NCBI GenBank assembly: GCA_910586245.1
Contig: CAJUFY010000004.1
Span: forward strand, 62,001 to 126,000
Origin: an uncultured Christensenella sp.
Lineage (GTDB): Bacteria > Bacillota > Clostridia > Christensenellales > Borkfalkiaceae
Direction: 5' to 3'
DNA: 64,000 nt
Position 1 is the stretch's first letter. Every line of letters begins with the position of its first letter. The notes below the pieces were generated by a model. It was given only the letters and a program-made list of their open reading frames with translations. It was not told where the DNA came from and made no database searches. Positions 25,920 to 34,698 of the stretch are shown here, one piece after another. Position numbers and translations under genes: made by a program.

Positions 25920-28900
25920 ATGTATCGTAAGGTGGATACCTCGCTCAATTTCGTGGAGCGGGAACGGGAAATCATCGAATTCTGGAAAGAGAACGGGGTG
26001 TTTGAAAAATCCGTGGAAAAGAACGCTGGCGGCGAGGAATTTTCCTTCTTCGACGGGCCGCCCACGGCGAACGGAAAACCGCACATCGGGCATATTTTAA
26101 CGCGCGTCATGAAGGATATCATCCCGCGCTATCAGACGATGAAGGGCAAGCACGTTTTGCGCAAAGCGGGCTGGGATACGCACGGTTTGCCCGTGGAACT
26201 CGAAGTGGAAAAGACGCTCGGGCTGGACGGAAAAAAGCAGATCGAGGAATACGGCATCGAGCCCTTTAACAAGCAGTGCAAGCAATCGGTTTGGAAGTAC
26301 CAGAACGAGTGGGAAAAGATGAGCGACCGCGTGGGGTACTGGGTGGATATGGAAAACCCTTACGTCACTTATCACGACGATTATATCGAATCGGAATGGT
26401 GGGCGCTCAAAGAAATTAATAAAAAAGGGCTTCTATACAAGGGGCACAAGATCGTTCCGTACTGCCCGCGCTGCGGAACGGCGATTTCTTCGCACGAAGT
26501 GGCACAGGGTTATAAATCGGTAAAAGAAACTTCCGCCGTCGCGCGTTTCCGCGTCAAGGGCAGGGAAAACGTCTATATTCTCGCCTGGACGACGACGCCC
26601 TGGACGCTTCCCTCCAACGTGGCGCTGTGCATGAATCCGAACGAAACGTACGTGGAACTCGTTTCGGAAGGAACGCATTACGTGCTTGCCGAAGCGTTGG
26701 TTGCAAACTTCTTCGAAGAATACGAAGTGGTGAGTAAAAAGACGGGCAAGGAGTACGAGGGCACGGCGTACGAACCGCTGTTTTCTTACGCGCAAAACGA
26801 TTTGCAGGCGACGAAAAACGAATGGAAACGCGTATACGAAGTGGTGTGCGATCCCTACGTCACGCTGACCGATGGCACGGGCGTCGTGCATATCGCGCCT
26901 GCGTTCGGGCAGGACGATTACAATGTGGGCAGAAATTACGGGCTCCCCGTGATTTCGCTCGTCACCGAACAGGGCGTATTCGACGGGCGCTGCCCCGAAC
27001 TCAACGGTTTGTTCATCAAAAAGGCAGATAAAGTCGTACTCGATTTACTTAAAGCGCAGGGGAAGCTCTTCCGCGCCCTGCCCTTCGAACACGATTATCC
27101 GCATTGCTGGCGGTGCGATACGCCGCTCATGTATTACGCGCGTTCGAGCTGGTTTATCAGGACGACGGCGGTCAAAGACCGCCTGATCGCCGCAAACCGT
27201 TCGGTCAACTGGATGCCCGAAACCATCAAAGAAGGGCGCATGGGCAATTTCCTCGAAAACGTGATCGACTGGGGGCTGTCGCGCGACCGCTACTGGGGGA
27301 CGCCCCTGCCCGTTTGGGTCTGCGACGGTTGCGGCGAAATCGAAGTGATCGGGTCGAAAGCGGAGCTGAAAGAAAAGTGCGGTGCGTCCGAAGCGGTCGA
27401 ACTGCACCGCCCGTATCTCGACAATTTAACGTGCAAATGCCCCAAGTGCGGCTCGGCGATGAAGCGTACGCCCGAAGTCATCGACTGTTGGTTCGATTCC
27501 GGCTCCATGCCCTTCGCGCAGTACCATTATCCGTTCGAAAATCGCGATTTGTTCGAAAAGACGTTTCCCGCCGATTTCATTTCGGAAGCCGTCGATCAGA
27601 CGCGCGGCTGGTTTTATACTTTGCTCGTGATTTCCACCATTCTGTTCGACCGTGCGCCCTTTAAAAACTGTATCGTGCTGGGGCACGTGAACGACGCGAA
27701 CGGCGTGAAAATGAGCAAGCACAAGGGCAACGTGGTCGACCCGTGGAGCGTGCTCGACAAACAGGGCGCCGACGCGGTGCGCTGGTACTTTTACACCAAC
27801 AGCGCGCCCTGGGTACCTTCCCGCTTCGGCGAGGAAGCCGTTTCCGAAGTGCAGCGCAAATTCCAGGGCACGCTCTGGAACACCTACGCGTTCTTTACGT
27901 TGTACGCCGAAATCGACGGTTACAATCCCGCGGAATACGATCTGAAAACATGCAAACTGTCCCTCATGGACAAATGGGTGCTCAGCAAGCTCAATACGCT
28001 CGTCAAGCGCGTGGACGGCTATCTTGCCGAATATAACATTACGGACGGCGCGCGCGAGATTCAGGAATTTTCGGACGAACTTTCTAACTGGTACGTCCGT
28101 CGCGGGCGGGACAGATACTGGGGCAGCAAAATGACGGAGGATAAGGCGGCGGCGTATACCACGCTGTATCACGTGCTCGTGACGCTTGCAAAGCTCACCG
28201 CGCCCTACACGCCGTTTATGGCGGAAATGATGTACCGCAATCTCGTGCCTGCGTTCGACGCCTCCGAGCCCGTTTCCGTGCATCTGTGCGCATTCCCCGC
28301 GTGCGACGATCGGGCAATCGACGGCGCGCTTGAAGCCGGCATGCAGGACGTTCTGGACGTCGTAACGCTGGGCAGAGCGGCGCGCAATGCAGGCTCGGTC
28401 AAGAACCGTCAGCCCCTTTCCGAAATGGTGGTGTCCTGCGAACGCAAACTTGCGCTTGCGGGCGAACTCGAAGCGGTTGCGCTCGACGAACTGAACGTGA
28501 AAAAGTTGCGTCTTGCAAAGGACGGCGAACAACTCGTATGCTATTCGTTGAAGCCCCAGCTGCGAACGCTCGGCCCCAAATACGGCAAAAAGCTGAAAGC
28601 GATTACGGATTTTCTGAATACCTGCAACGCGGGCGAGGTGGTTGCCGCGGTCAAAGGGGGCGGCGCGTACACAGTCGATTTGGACGGCGAAGTCGTGCTC
28701 TTTGAAGAGGATCTGCAAATCTTTACGCAATCGGCGGAAGGTTACGTTTCCGCGGCGGACAAGGGGATTACGGTGGCGCTGAATACCGCGCTGACCGAGG
28801 ATTTGCTCGACGAAGGCTGCGCGCGCGAACTCGTTTCCCGCATTCAGACGATGCGCAAGGAAGCGGGATTCGAAGTGACCGACCGCATTGCTGTCTATTA

Positions 28901-29057
28901 CGAGGCGGAAGGCAGAGCGCGGAAGATGCTTGCGCAAGGCGGGATTGCCGCCGACGTGCTTGCAGACCGCATTGTAGAAGGCAATGCGGAAGGGTATACG
29001 AAGCCGCTTGAAATCAACGGCGACAAAGTTACGCTGACCGTCGTAAAATTGAGTTGA
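25920..29057 (+). CDS. ileS: Isoleucyl-tRNA synthetase, type 2 (eukaryote-like)
   Basis: 1045 residues. The HIGH motif is HIGH 55-58 in PPTANGKPHIGHI and the KMSKS motif is KMSKH 597-601. A CP1 editing domain lies between. DCWFDSGSMPFAQYHYPFEN and Cys-pair zinc sites (CPRCG, CDGCG, CKCPKCG) place it with type-2 bacterial IleRS, which resembles archaeal and eukaryotic enzymes and is generally insensitive to mupirocin. It charges tRNA-Ile in the cytoplasm. GAGGTG precedes the ATG. Expression is governed by the T-box leader directly upstream. Confidence 0.95.
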   Translation: MYRKVDTSLNFVEREREIIEFWKENGVFEKSVEKNAGGEEFSFFDGPPTANGKPHIGHILTRVMKDIIPRYQTMKGKHVLRKAGWDTHGLPVELEVEKTLGLDGKKQIEEYGIEPFNKQCKQSVWKYQNEWEKMSDRVGYWVDMENPYVTYHDDYIESEWWALKEINKKGLLYKGHKIVPYCPRCGTAISSHEVAQGYKSVKETSAVARFRVKGRENVYILAWTTTPWTLPSNVALCMNPNETYVELVSEGTHYVLAEALVANFFEEYEVVSKKTGKEYEGTAYEPLFSYAQNDLQATKNEWKRVYEVVCDPYVTLTDGTGVVHIAPAFGQDDYNVGRNYGLPVISLVTEQGVFDGRCPELNGLFIKKADKVVLDLLKAQGKLFRALPFEHDYPHCWRCDTPLMYYARSSWFIRTTAVKDRLIAANRSVNWMPETIKEGRMGNFLENVIDWGLSRDRYWGTPLPVWVCDGCGEIEVIGSKAELKEKCGASEAVELHRPYLDNLTCKCPKCGSAMKRTPEVIDCWFDSGSMPFAQYHYPFENRDLFEKTFPADFISEAVDQTRGWFYTLLVISTILFDRAPFKNCIVLGHVNDANGVKMSKHKGNVVDPWSVLDKQGADAVRWYFYTNSAPWVPSRFGEEAVSEVQRKFQGTLWNTYAFFTLYAEIDGYNPAEYDLKTCKLSLMDKWVLSKLNTLVKRVDGYLAEYNITDGAREIQEFSDELSNWYVRRGRDRYWGSKMTEDKAAAYTTLYHVLVTLAKLTAPYTPFMAEMMYRNLVPAFDASEPVSVHLCAFPACDDRAIDGALEAGMQDVLDVVTLGRAARNAGSVKNRQPLSEMVVSCERKLALAGELEAVALDELNVKKLRLAKDGEQLVCYSLKPQLRTLGPKYGKKLKAITDFLNTCNAGEVVAAVKGGGAYTVDLDGEVVLFEEDLQIFTQSAEGYVSAADKGITVALNTALTEDLLDEGCARELVSRIQTMRKEAGFEVTDRIAVYYEAEGRARKMLAQGGIAADVLADRIVEGNAEGYTKPLEINGDKVTLTVVKLS

Positions 29058-29071
29058 CAAAAAAGATCGGA

Positions 29072-29104
29072 GCGCCGACGGATTTTCCGTCGGCGCCCTT
29101 TTGC
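29072..29104. terminator. Terminator between convergent ileS and flavin-reductase-like gene
   Basis: GCGCCGACGGA and TCCGTCGGCGC pair around TTT, followed by CC and TTTT on the plus strand. An A-rich stretch on the left could serve the other strand. Confidence 0.85.
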
Positions 29105-29106
29105 AG

Positions 29107-30018
29107 TTACCGTTTTTTCTCTGCTCTGCGCTTGTCGTTGATCAGCGTCAACGCGGGTTCGTCGATCAGCGAAATTCCCTCTTCTTTGGCAATGCTCACC
29201 ATTTGCGTAAGTGCCGCTTTTAAAAAGATCCGCGGGATTTTCGTGAGTTTTGCGCACGCTTCGTCGGTAAATTTTACGGCGGGATCGATGCGCGAAGCCG
29301 CGTATTTGACCGATTGCAGATCGCCCTCTTTCGCCTGAACTTTTTCGGGTTTGGGCTTTTTGAACGGGGAGTACCAAAAATTCGTGCTGTCGCGGTAGCC
29401 GTAGTCCACGGGCAGGGCGGGGAAATCTTTCGCCTTCACGCCGCCGATGATTGATTGATAGTATTTTTCTTTCATCAGAATTTTATCGATCTTCAAAATG
29501 AAATGCGCGCCGAATTTGCTCGTGATTCCGTTGAAATTGCGGTAGGGCGGCGGGTAGCCCTCCGTATAGCCCGCTCTGTCCTGCGCGGCGTTTTCAAGAC
29601 TCCCGTCCCAACTGCATTCGAAGACCTGAAAGGCTTCCTTGATTACTTTGGGACGAACGCCTTCGGCAAGCCCCGTTTCAAGCGTAAAAAGACACCGTTT
29701 CATTTTTTCCTCCGTCGCTTCTCCGGGGAATCCCAGCCGTACGGCTTCGCGGAAATATTTCGGATTATCTGGAATAAAATTGAGGGAAACTTTGCTGCCG
29801 CGCAAAATGTTCTGCGCCGTGTTCGAATTGTTGCGGCATTCCAGAATCATGGCGTAGTACTCTTTTCCCGCAACGTAATAGGGGAAACAGAGCGAATATG
29901 CGCCCAGATTGGTTTCCCCCGTTTCCGAAAGCGTTCCAACGAGGATCGTGGGCATCGGGAAAAATGCGGAAGTCTGGTAAAAATTATCTACGATGCGTAA
30001 GTCTTTGAAATCGGACAT
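29107..30018 (-). CDS. Flavin reductase-like (FMN split-barrel) protein
   Basis: 303 residues from the ATG at 30018, which has GGAGG 5 nt upstream. The first ~200 residues resemble the flavin reductase-like FMN-binding split barrel (PMPTILVGTL, NLGAYSLCFPYY, ILRGSKVSLNF). About 80 more residues rich in Lys end in DKRRAEKKR and look helical. Partner and substrate are unknown. An alternative ATG at 30030 (MEAN-MSDF) coincides with the expected transcription start, so a leaderless 307-residue form is also possible. Confidence 0.7.
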   Translation of the reverse strand: MSDFKDLRIVDNFYQTSAFFPMPTILVGTLSETGETNLGAYSLCFPYYVAGKEYYAMILECRNNSNTAQNILRGSKVSLNFIPDNPKYFREAVRLGFPGEATEEKMKRCLFTLETGLAEGVRPKVIKEAFQVFECSWDGSLENAAQDRAGYTEGYPPPYRNFNGITSKFGAHFILKIDKILMKEKYYQSIIGGVKAKDFPALPVDYGYRDSTNFWYSPFKKPKPEKVQAKEGDLQSVKYAASRIDPAVKFTDEACAKLTKIPRIFLKAALTQMVSIAKEEGISLIDEPALTLINDKRRAEKKR

Positions 30019-30036
30019 ATTTGCCTCCATAGTATT

Positions 30037-30066
30037 ATTGTATCCCTGCGGAAAGCGTTTTGTCAA
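30037..30066 (-). promoter_or_regulatory. Promoter of the flavin reductase-like gene
   Basis: On the minus strand TTGACA (30066-30061), 18-bp spacer, TACAAT (30042-30037). The first ATG is 6 nt further on. Confidence 0.75.
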
Positions 30067-30096
30067 GAGCGGCAATTTGCAGTTTTAAAAAATTTG

Positions 30097-30125
30097 TTTA
30101 CAAATACCGCGATTTATGGTATAAT
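30097..30125 (+). promoter_or_regulatory. Promoter of nrdR-ispG operon
   Basis: TTTACA, 17-bp spacer, TATAAT, about 53 nt before the nrdR ATG. It is divergent from the flavin reductase-like promoter. Confidence 0.8.
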
Positions 30126-30178
30126 GAAACTATCAAAGGCGCGCGGACGCGGTTTGCGTTTGTGCGAAGGGGTACGAA

Positions 30179-30643
30179 ATGCGTTGTATGTATTGTAACT
30201 GTACGGAAAGCAAGGTGATCGATTCGCGTTCTGCGGACGACGATAAAACCATTCGCCGCCGCCGCGAATGCATGAGCTGCGGAAGAAGATTCACCACTTA
30301 CGAAACGATCGAAGTTTCGCCGATTCTCGTCGTCAAGGCAGACGGAAACCGTCAGGCGTTCGATATCGGCAAAATCAAGCGCGGAATCATCAAGGCGTGC
30401 GAAAAACGCCCCGTGCCGATCGAAAAGATCGACGAAGTGGTCAACGAAATTTCCAAACAGGTTTACAATTCCATGGAACAGGAAGTTTCCTCCAAAGCCA
30501 TCGGCGAAATGGTGATGGAAGGGTTGAAGGGGCTCGACGAAGTCGCGTACGTGCGTTACGCCTCGGTATACCGTTCTTTTAAAGATATTTCTTCGTTCAT
30601 GTCCGAATTGCAGAAAATGATGGAAAAGAAGGACGAAAAATAA
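30179..30643 (+). CDS. nrdR: Transcriptional repressor NrdR
   Basis: 154 residues. The zinc ribbon uses CMYC and CMSC (residues 3-34) with RRRREC between. An ATP-cone domain follows (about 46-136; ILVVKADGNRQAFDIGKIKRGI, YVRYASVYRSF). NrdR senses dATP/ATP and represses ribonucleotide reductase genes, none of which are in this window. GAAGGGG precedes the ATG. The stop is immediately followed by the ispG start with no gap. Confidence 0.97.
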   Translation: MRCMYCNCTESKVIDSRSADDDKTIRRRRECMSCGRRFTTYETIEVSPILVVKADGNRQAFDIGKIKRGIIKACEKRPVPIEKIDEVVNEISKQVYNSMEQEVSSKAIGEMVMEGLKGLDEVAYVRYASVYRSFKDISSFMSELQKMMEKKDEK

Positions 30644-31687
30644 ATGTCTGAAAAAAAAGTGCAGATCGGCGGCGTTCTTTTGGGCGGCGGCGATATTGCA
30701 GTGCAAAGTATGACGACGGAAAAGACGAGCGGCGTGGAACAGAGCGTCGCTCAAATTCTTCGTCTGGAAGAAGCGGGCTGCGATCTCGTGCGGGTCGCCG
30801 TGTCGGACGAAGCGGACGCGCGCGCGCTCAAACAGATCAAAACGCGCGTACACGCGCCGATCGTTGCCGACGTACATTTTTCGGCGAAACTCGCCGTACT
30901 CGCCGTGGAGTCGGGCGCGGATAAGCTGAGAATCAACCCCGGCAACATCGGCGGCGAGCGGGAAATCGCGCGGGTCGCCGATTGTTTGAAAGCGCACCGC
31001 GTGCCCGTGCGGGTGGGCGCGAACACGGGGAGCATCGAACCGCATTTTCTCGAACGGTACGGCAGGAGCGCGGAAGCGTTGGTGGAAAGCGCGCTTTTGA
31101 ACGTCCGTACGCTCGAACGGTGCGGCGTGGAAGATATCGTGATTTCGGTCAAAGCTTCCGACGTGCCGCTCACGGTCAAGGCGTACCGTCTGCTGCACGC
31201 GCGGTGCGGTTATCCGCTTCATCTCGGCGTGACGGAAGCGGGCACGGAGCGGGCAGGGCGGCTGAAGAGCGCGATCGGGATCGGCTCGCTGCTGTTGGAC
31301 GGCATCGGGGATACGATTCGCGTTTCCCTTTCCGCAGATCCCGTGCGGGAAGCGGAGTGCGCGCACGAAATTCTGCGCGCTTGCGGGCTGGAAACGGACT
31401 TTGTGGACGTCGTATCCTGTCCTACTTGCGGGAGGTGCCGTTACGACTGCATGCCGCTTGCCGAAAAAGTGTCGGCGCGCGTGCGCGGCGTAAAAAAGAA
31501 GTTGAAGGTGAGCGTTATGGGCTGCGTGGTAAACGGCCCCGGCGAAGCGCGCGGGTGCGATCTTGGCATCGCGGGCGGAAGCGAATATTGCGTGATCATA
31601 CAAAAGGGAAAAGAGGACGAACGCGTGCGCGCGGAGGATGCGGAACGCGCGTTCTTCGAACGTTTGGAAGGATTGTTGAAGGAATGA
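30644..31687 (+). CDS. ispG: 4-hydroxy-3-methylbut-2-enyl diphosphate synthase (IspG/GcpE)
   Basis: 347 residues, the compact bacterial form. The N-terminal TIM barrel (GGGDIAVQSMTTEKT, LVRVAVSD, DVHFS) leads to the C-terminal 4Fe-4S domain with SCPTCGRC and GCVVNGPGEA. It catalyses the penultimate step of the MEP isoprenoid pathway, reducing the cyclodiphosphate. It starts on the base after the nrdR stop and overlaps the next gene by 4 bp (ATGA), so the three genes form a tight operon. Confidence 0.97.
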   Translation: MSEKKVQIGGVLLGGGDIAVQSMTTEKTSGVEQSVAQILRLEEAGCDLVRVAVSDEADARALKQIKTRVHAPIVADVHFSAKLAVLAVESGADKLRINPGNIGGEREIARVADCLKAHRVPVRVGANTGSIEPHFLERYGRSAEALVESALLNVRTLERCGVEDIVISVKASDVPLTVKAYRLLHARCGYPLHLGVTEAGTERAGRLKSAIGIGSLLLDGIGDTIRVSLSADPVREAECAHEILRACGLETDFVDVVSCPTCGRCRYDCMPLAEKVSARVRGVKKKLKVSVMGCVVNGPGEARGCDLGIAGGSEYCVIIQKGKEDERVRAEDAERAFFERLEGLLKE

Positions 31688-33192
31688 AGAGCAGAGCTTA
31701 TCTGGAAGAGATCAGGGGCGCGGAAGGCTTAAAACGCGCCGTATTGCGAAAGATCGAAGTCAAGGGGACGACGGCGACCTTTTATTTGGCGACCGATCTG
31801 AATTATTCGGAGGAAGATGCGGCGCACGCGCAGGAAGTTACCGCGCGTTATACGCCGGCGGGGTTTACCTCCGCCGTAAAAATCATGAAGGCGGTGCCGA
31901 GTGAGGAAGGGATCCGCCGTGCCGTACTGGATTTGTTGAAAACGCGCTTCCCTGCGGTTGCGGCGTTCGTCGAACCGGAGGACGTGGAAGCGATTGTCGA
32001 ATCGGGCGGCGGACATTTTATCGTGGGTATCGGTAGCGCGGAACAGGCGCTCACGCCGCCTTCCGTGCTGGATAAACTGTGCGCGGAGCTCGGCAAACAG
32101 TTTTGCGGCGTGTGGTACGGCGAATTCCGAAAAGTGGAAAAGGCGCGCGGGGAAATCGAACAGGAAGAACTTCCGCCTGCGGAACCCGTGCGCGGGCCGC
32201 GCTTTTTCCCCGTATGCGAATACGGCGAAATCGACGGTGGAAAACCGCAGAACGCCGTTTATATTGCCGATCTCGTCAAAGAAATGCAGGGCGTTACCGT
32301 ATGCGGGGTAATTTCGTTCATCGCGGAGCGCATGACTAAAAACGAGAAACCGTATTTTTCGATTTCTCTTTCCGACGGCACGGGGCAGCTGCGCGTTTCC
32401 TACTTTACCAAAAAAGCCACGCTGGAAAAAATCCGCGGGTTAAAAGCGGGGGACAGCGTGTGCCTGACGGGGGATAACGAACTGTTCAACGGATCGCTTT
32501 CTTTCCGTGCAAAGTTTCTCGATTACGGCAGCGCGCCCAAAGATTTCGTTCCGGAAAGCCGACCTTCCCGCCCCGTTCCCGCAAAGTACAGGACGGTGTT
32601 TCCGTCGCCTGCAAGCGACTTCGTGCAGGCGGCAATGTTCGGCGAAAGCGTTTTGCCCGAGGAGTTCAAGCAAAAAGAATTCGTCGTATTCGATCTGGAA
32701 ACGACGGGACTGAACTGTGCGCCCGGAGGGGCGATGGATAAAATCATCGAAGTCGGCGCGGTAAAGATCAAAGACGGACAAATTTGCGAAAAGTTTTCTA
32801 CGTTCGTGGCTTGTCCCGTAAAGCTGAGTATCGAAATCGTGCGTCTTACGGGAATTACAGATGAAATGCTCGTCGGCGCGCCCGACATCAAAGACGTAGT
32901 CGCGGATTTTTATAAGTTTGCGTCGGGATGTTATCTCGTGGGGCACAACGTGCAGTTCGACTACAAGTTTATGCGCTACTACGGCGAAGCGGAAGGTTAT
33001 CTGTTCGATCAGAAGCAGTACGATACGGTGACTTTTTCGCAGGAAATGCTTCGGCTTTCCAACTACAAGCTGAACACGGTTGCCGAACACTTCGGTTTTT
33101 CGTTCAATCACCACCGCGCTTACGACGATGCGTTCGTCACCGCAAAAATTTTTATGGAACTCGTAAAAATGAAAAAAGGATTGCCTCGTTAA
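31684..33192 (+). CDS. PolC-derived OB-fold plus DEDDh exonuclease protein without polymerase
   Basis: 502 residues from the ATG at 31684, overlapping ispG. The first ~180 residues look like the N-terminal region of PolC-type DNA polymerase III. An OB fold (about 190-285; GVISFIAERMTKNEKPYFSISLSDGTGQLRV) precedes a DnaQ-like exonuclease (about 330-500) with FDLETTGL, GHNVQFD and HRAYDD, so all DEDDh acids are present. PHP and polymerase parts are absent and the gene ends normally before a terminator, so this is a complete short protein and not a truncated polC by frameshift. It may act in repair or RNA/DNA trimming. The genuine replicase must be elsewhere. Confidence 0.8.
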   Translation: MKSRAYLEEIRGAEGLKRAVLRKIEVKGTTATFYLATDLNYSEEDAAHAQEVTARYTPAGFTSAVKIMKAVPSEEGIRRAVLDLLKTRFPAVAAFVEPEDVEAIVESGGGHFIVGIGSAEQALTPPSVLDKLCAELGKQFCGVWYGEFRKVEKARGEIEQEELPPAEPVRGPRFFPVCEYGEIDGGKPQNAVYIADLVKEMQGVTVCGVISFIAERMTKNEKPYFSISLSDGTGQLRVSYFTKKATLEKIRGLKAGDSVCLTGDNELFNGSLSFRAKFLDYGSAPKDFVPESRPSRPVPAKYRTVFPSPASDFVQAAMFGESVLPEEFKQKEFVVFDLETTGLNCAPGGAMDKIIEVGAVKIKDGQICEKFSTFVACPVKLSIEIVRLTGITDEMLVGAPDIKDVVADFYKFASGCYLVGHNVQFDYKFMRYYGEAEGYLFDQKQYDTVTFSQEMLRLSNYKLNTVAEHFGFSFNHHRAYDDAFVTAKIFMELVKMKKGLPR

Positions 33193-33200
33193 AGTCATAT

Positions 33201-33240
33201 AAAAACCCGTCCGCAGACGACGTCTGCGGACGGGTTTTTT
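33201..33240. terminator. Strong bidirectional terminator
   Basis: AAAAACCCGTCCGCAGAC and its complement form an 18-bp stem with a 3-nt loop, with A/T tracts on both sides. It serves both the nrdR operon (+) and the rnf operon (-). Confidence 0.93.
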
Positions 33241-33250
33241 ATTTTGTGAT

Positions 33251-34069
33251 TCAATATCTCGTCTGAATGGTGTTGCGGGGACAGGATTCTGCGCATTTGC
33301 CGCATTTGATACACTTTTCGTAGTCGATTACGGGCAGATTGTCTACCATCGTAATCGCGCCGGAAGGGCATACCTTTGCGCATTTGCCGCAGGCGATACA
33401 GCCGTATTTGCAAACGTCCATTACCGCTTTTCCCTTATCGTGCGAGGAGCAGGCGATATAAACTTTCGCGTCGGCGGGAATCCGCTCGAACAGACCTTTC
33501 GGGCAGGTCGTAATGCACGCCCCGCACGAAATGCAACGGTCGGGGTCTACGTTCGCGCATTCTTCTTTTAAACAGATTGCGGATTCGGGGCACACCCGAA
33601 CGCAGTTTCCGCCGCCCATGCAGCCGTATTTGCAGTCTTTATGACCGCCGTAAAGTTTGTTTTCTTCGTTGCAGTCGATCGCGCCCGAATATTCGAACGC
33701 GTCGGTCGCATTCATTCCGCCGTTGCAGCGGCACACCGCGACCGTGGGCTTTGCGTCCTCGAAGGGTACGCCCAGCACGCCTGCGATAATTTCTTTTTCC
33801 GTCTTCTGCGTCACGTGGCAGTCGCCCAGCGTCGCTTCGCCGCGCGCAAGCTTTGCCGCGAATCCCGCGCAACCCGAACAGCCGCAGCCGCCGCAGTTCG
33901 CGCCCGCAAGGTGCGAGAGAATGGCTTCCACCTTTTCGTCGGGATTCGTTTTGCAAAATTTCGCAACGAGAAGAATGCACACCGTAAGCAGTACGGCGAT
34001 CGCCGCAAAGATTCCGATTACGATTCCTACCTGCGCCCACTGTACGGACGCCAAAATCAATTCGTTCAT
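33251..34069 (-). CDS. rnfB: Rnf complex iron-sulfur subunit RnfB
   Basis: 272 residues. An N-terminal membrane helix (about 12-36) is followed by a 4Fe-4S domain (CGGCGCSGC) and four ferredoxin-type cysteine clusters (CMGGGNCVRVCP, CISCGACITTCP, CIACGKCAKVCP, CIKCGKCAESCP). It accepts electrons from reduced ferredoxin and passes them into the membrane part of the Rnf ion pump. It is the last gene of the rnf operon, with its stop 10 bp before a strong terminator. Confidence 0.96.
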   Translation of the reverse strand: MNELILASVQWAQVGIVIGIFAAIAVLLTVCILLVAKFCKTNPDEKVEAILSHLAGANCGGCGCSGCAGFAAKLARGEATLGDCHVTQKTEKEIIAGVLGVPFEDAKPTVAVCRCNGGMNATDAFEYSGAIDCNEENKLYGGHKDCKYGCMGGGNCVRVCPESAICLKEECANVDPDRCISCGACITTCPKGLFERIPADAKVYIACSSHDKGKAVMDVCKYGCIACGKCAKVCPSGAITMVDNLPVIDYEKCIKCGKCAESCPRNTIQTRY

Positions 34070-34083
34070 TTTTTCGACCTCCG

Positions 34084-34698
34084 TTAAAATTTAATCAGCG
34101 TGAACACGTAGAACGCCATTGCCATCAGACTTGCCGCCACCATCGTGATCGGGAATCCCTTCATGCATTTAGCAACGGGGAGTTTTTCGATCCGTTCGCG
34201 TACGCCGCCCATCAGCACCATCGAGAACGTAAAGCCGATGCCTGCCGCTAAGGCGTAGAGGAGCGCAAAGCCGAGGTTCATACCGCCTTGCAGCCCGCTT
34301 ACGATTCCGCTCAGGTCGTTCACGAGCACGAGCTCTGCCACGCCGAGAATCGCGCAGTTGGTGGTAATCAAGGGAAGATAAATTCCCATTGCCTGATACA
34401 GGGAGGGGGAAATTTTTCCGATGACTTTTTCCAGCATTTGTACGAGCGCCGCAATAATGAAAATAAAGAAGATGATTTCAAGATACTCAATTTTGAGCGG
34501 CACCATTACGTACGTATAAAGGGGATAGGTTACAAGCGTTGCGAGCAACATGACGAGCGTTACTGCGATGCCCATCGAAAACGCGCTTGAGGTGCGCTTC
34601 GATACGCCGAGGAACGGACAGATGCCCAGGAATTTCGTAAGAATAAAGTTCTGCGAAAAGATCGCCGAAACGACGATAATTAAAATCGTTGCAAACAT
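34084..34698 (-). CDS. rnfA: Rnf complex membrane subunit RnfA
   Basis: 204 residues with six hydrophobic helices. FLGICPFLGVSKR, TNCAILG and the half-helix glycine patterns match RnfA, the pseudo-symmetric partner of RnfE, which together bind a 2Fe-2S cluster in the membrane. The start overlaps the rnfE stop by one base. Confidence 0.96.
   Translation of the reverse strand: MFATILIIVVSAIFSQNFILTKFLGICPFLGVSKRTSSAFSMGIAVTLVMLLATLVTYPLYTYVMVPLKIEYLEIIFFIFIIAALVQMLEKVIGKISPSLYQAMGIYLPLITTNCAILGVAELVLVNDLSGIVSGLQGGMNLGFALLYALAAGIGFTFSMVLMGGVRERIEKLPVAKCMKGFPITMVAASLMAMAFYVFTLIKF

Noticed and set aside
27426..29060. Open frame of 544 codons antisense to ileS
   Set aside because: It lies wholly within ileS on the other strand, has no ribosome site and His/Arg/Phe-rich composition with no recognisable motif. 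Such long antisense frames arise here from the codon bias of the real gene.
30098..31603. Open frame of 501 codons antisense to nrdR-ispG
   Set aside because: Fully overlapped by two secure genes. Composition is typical of a shadow frame.
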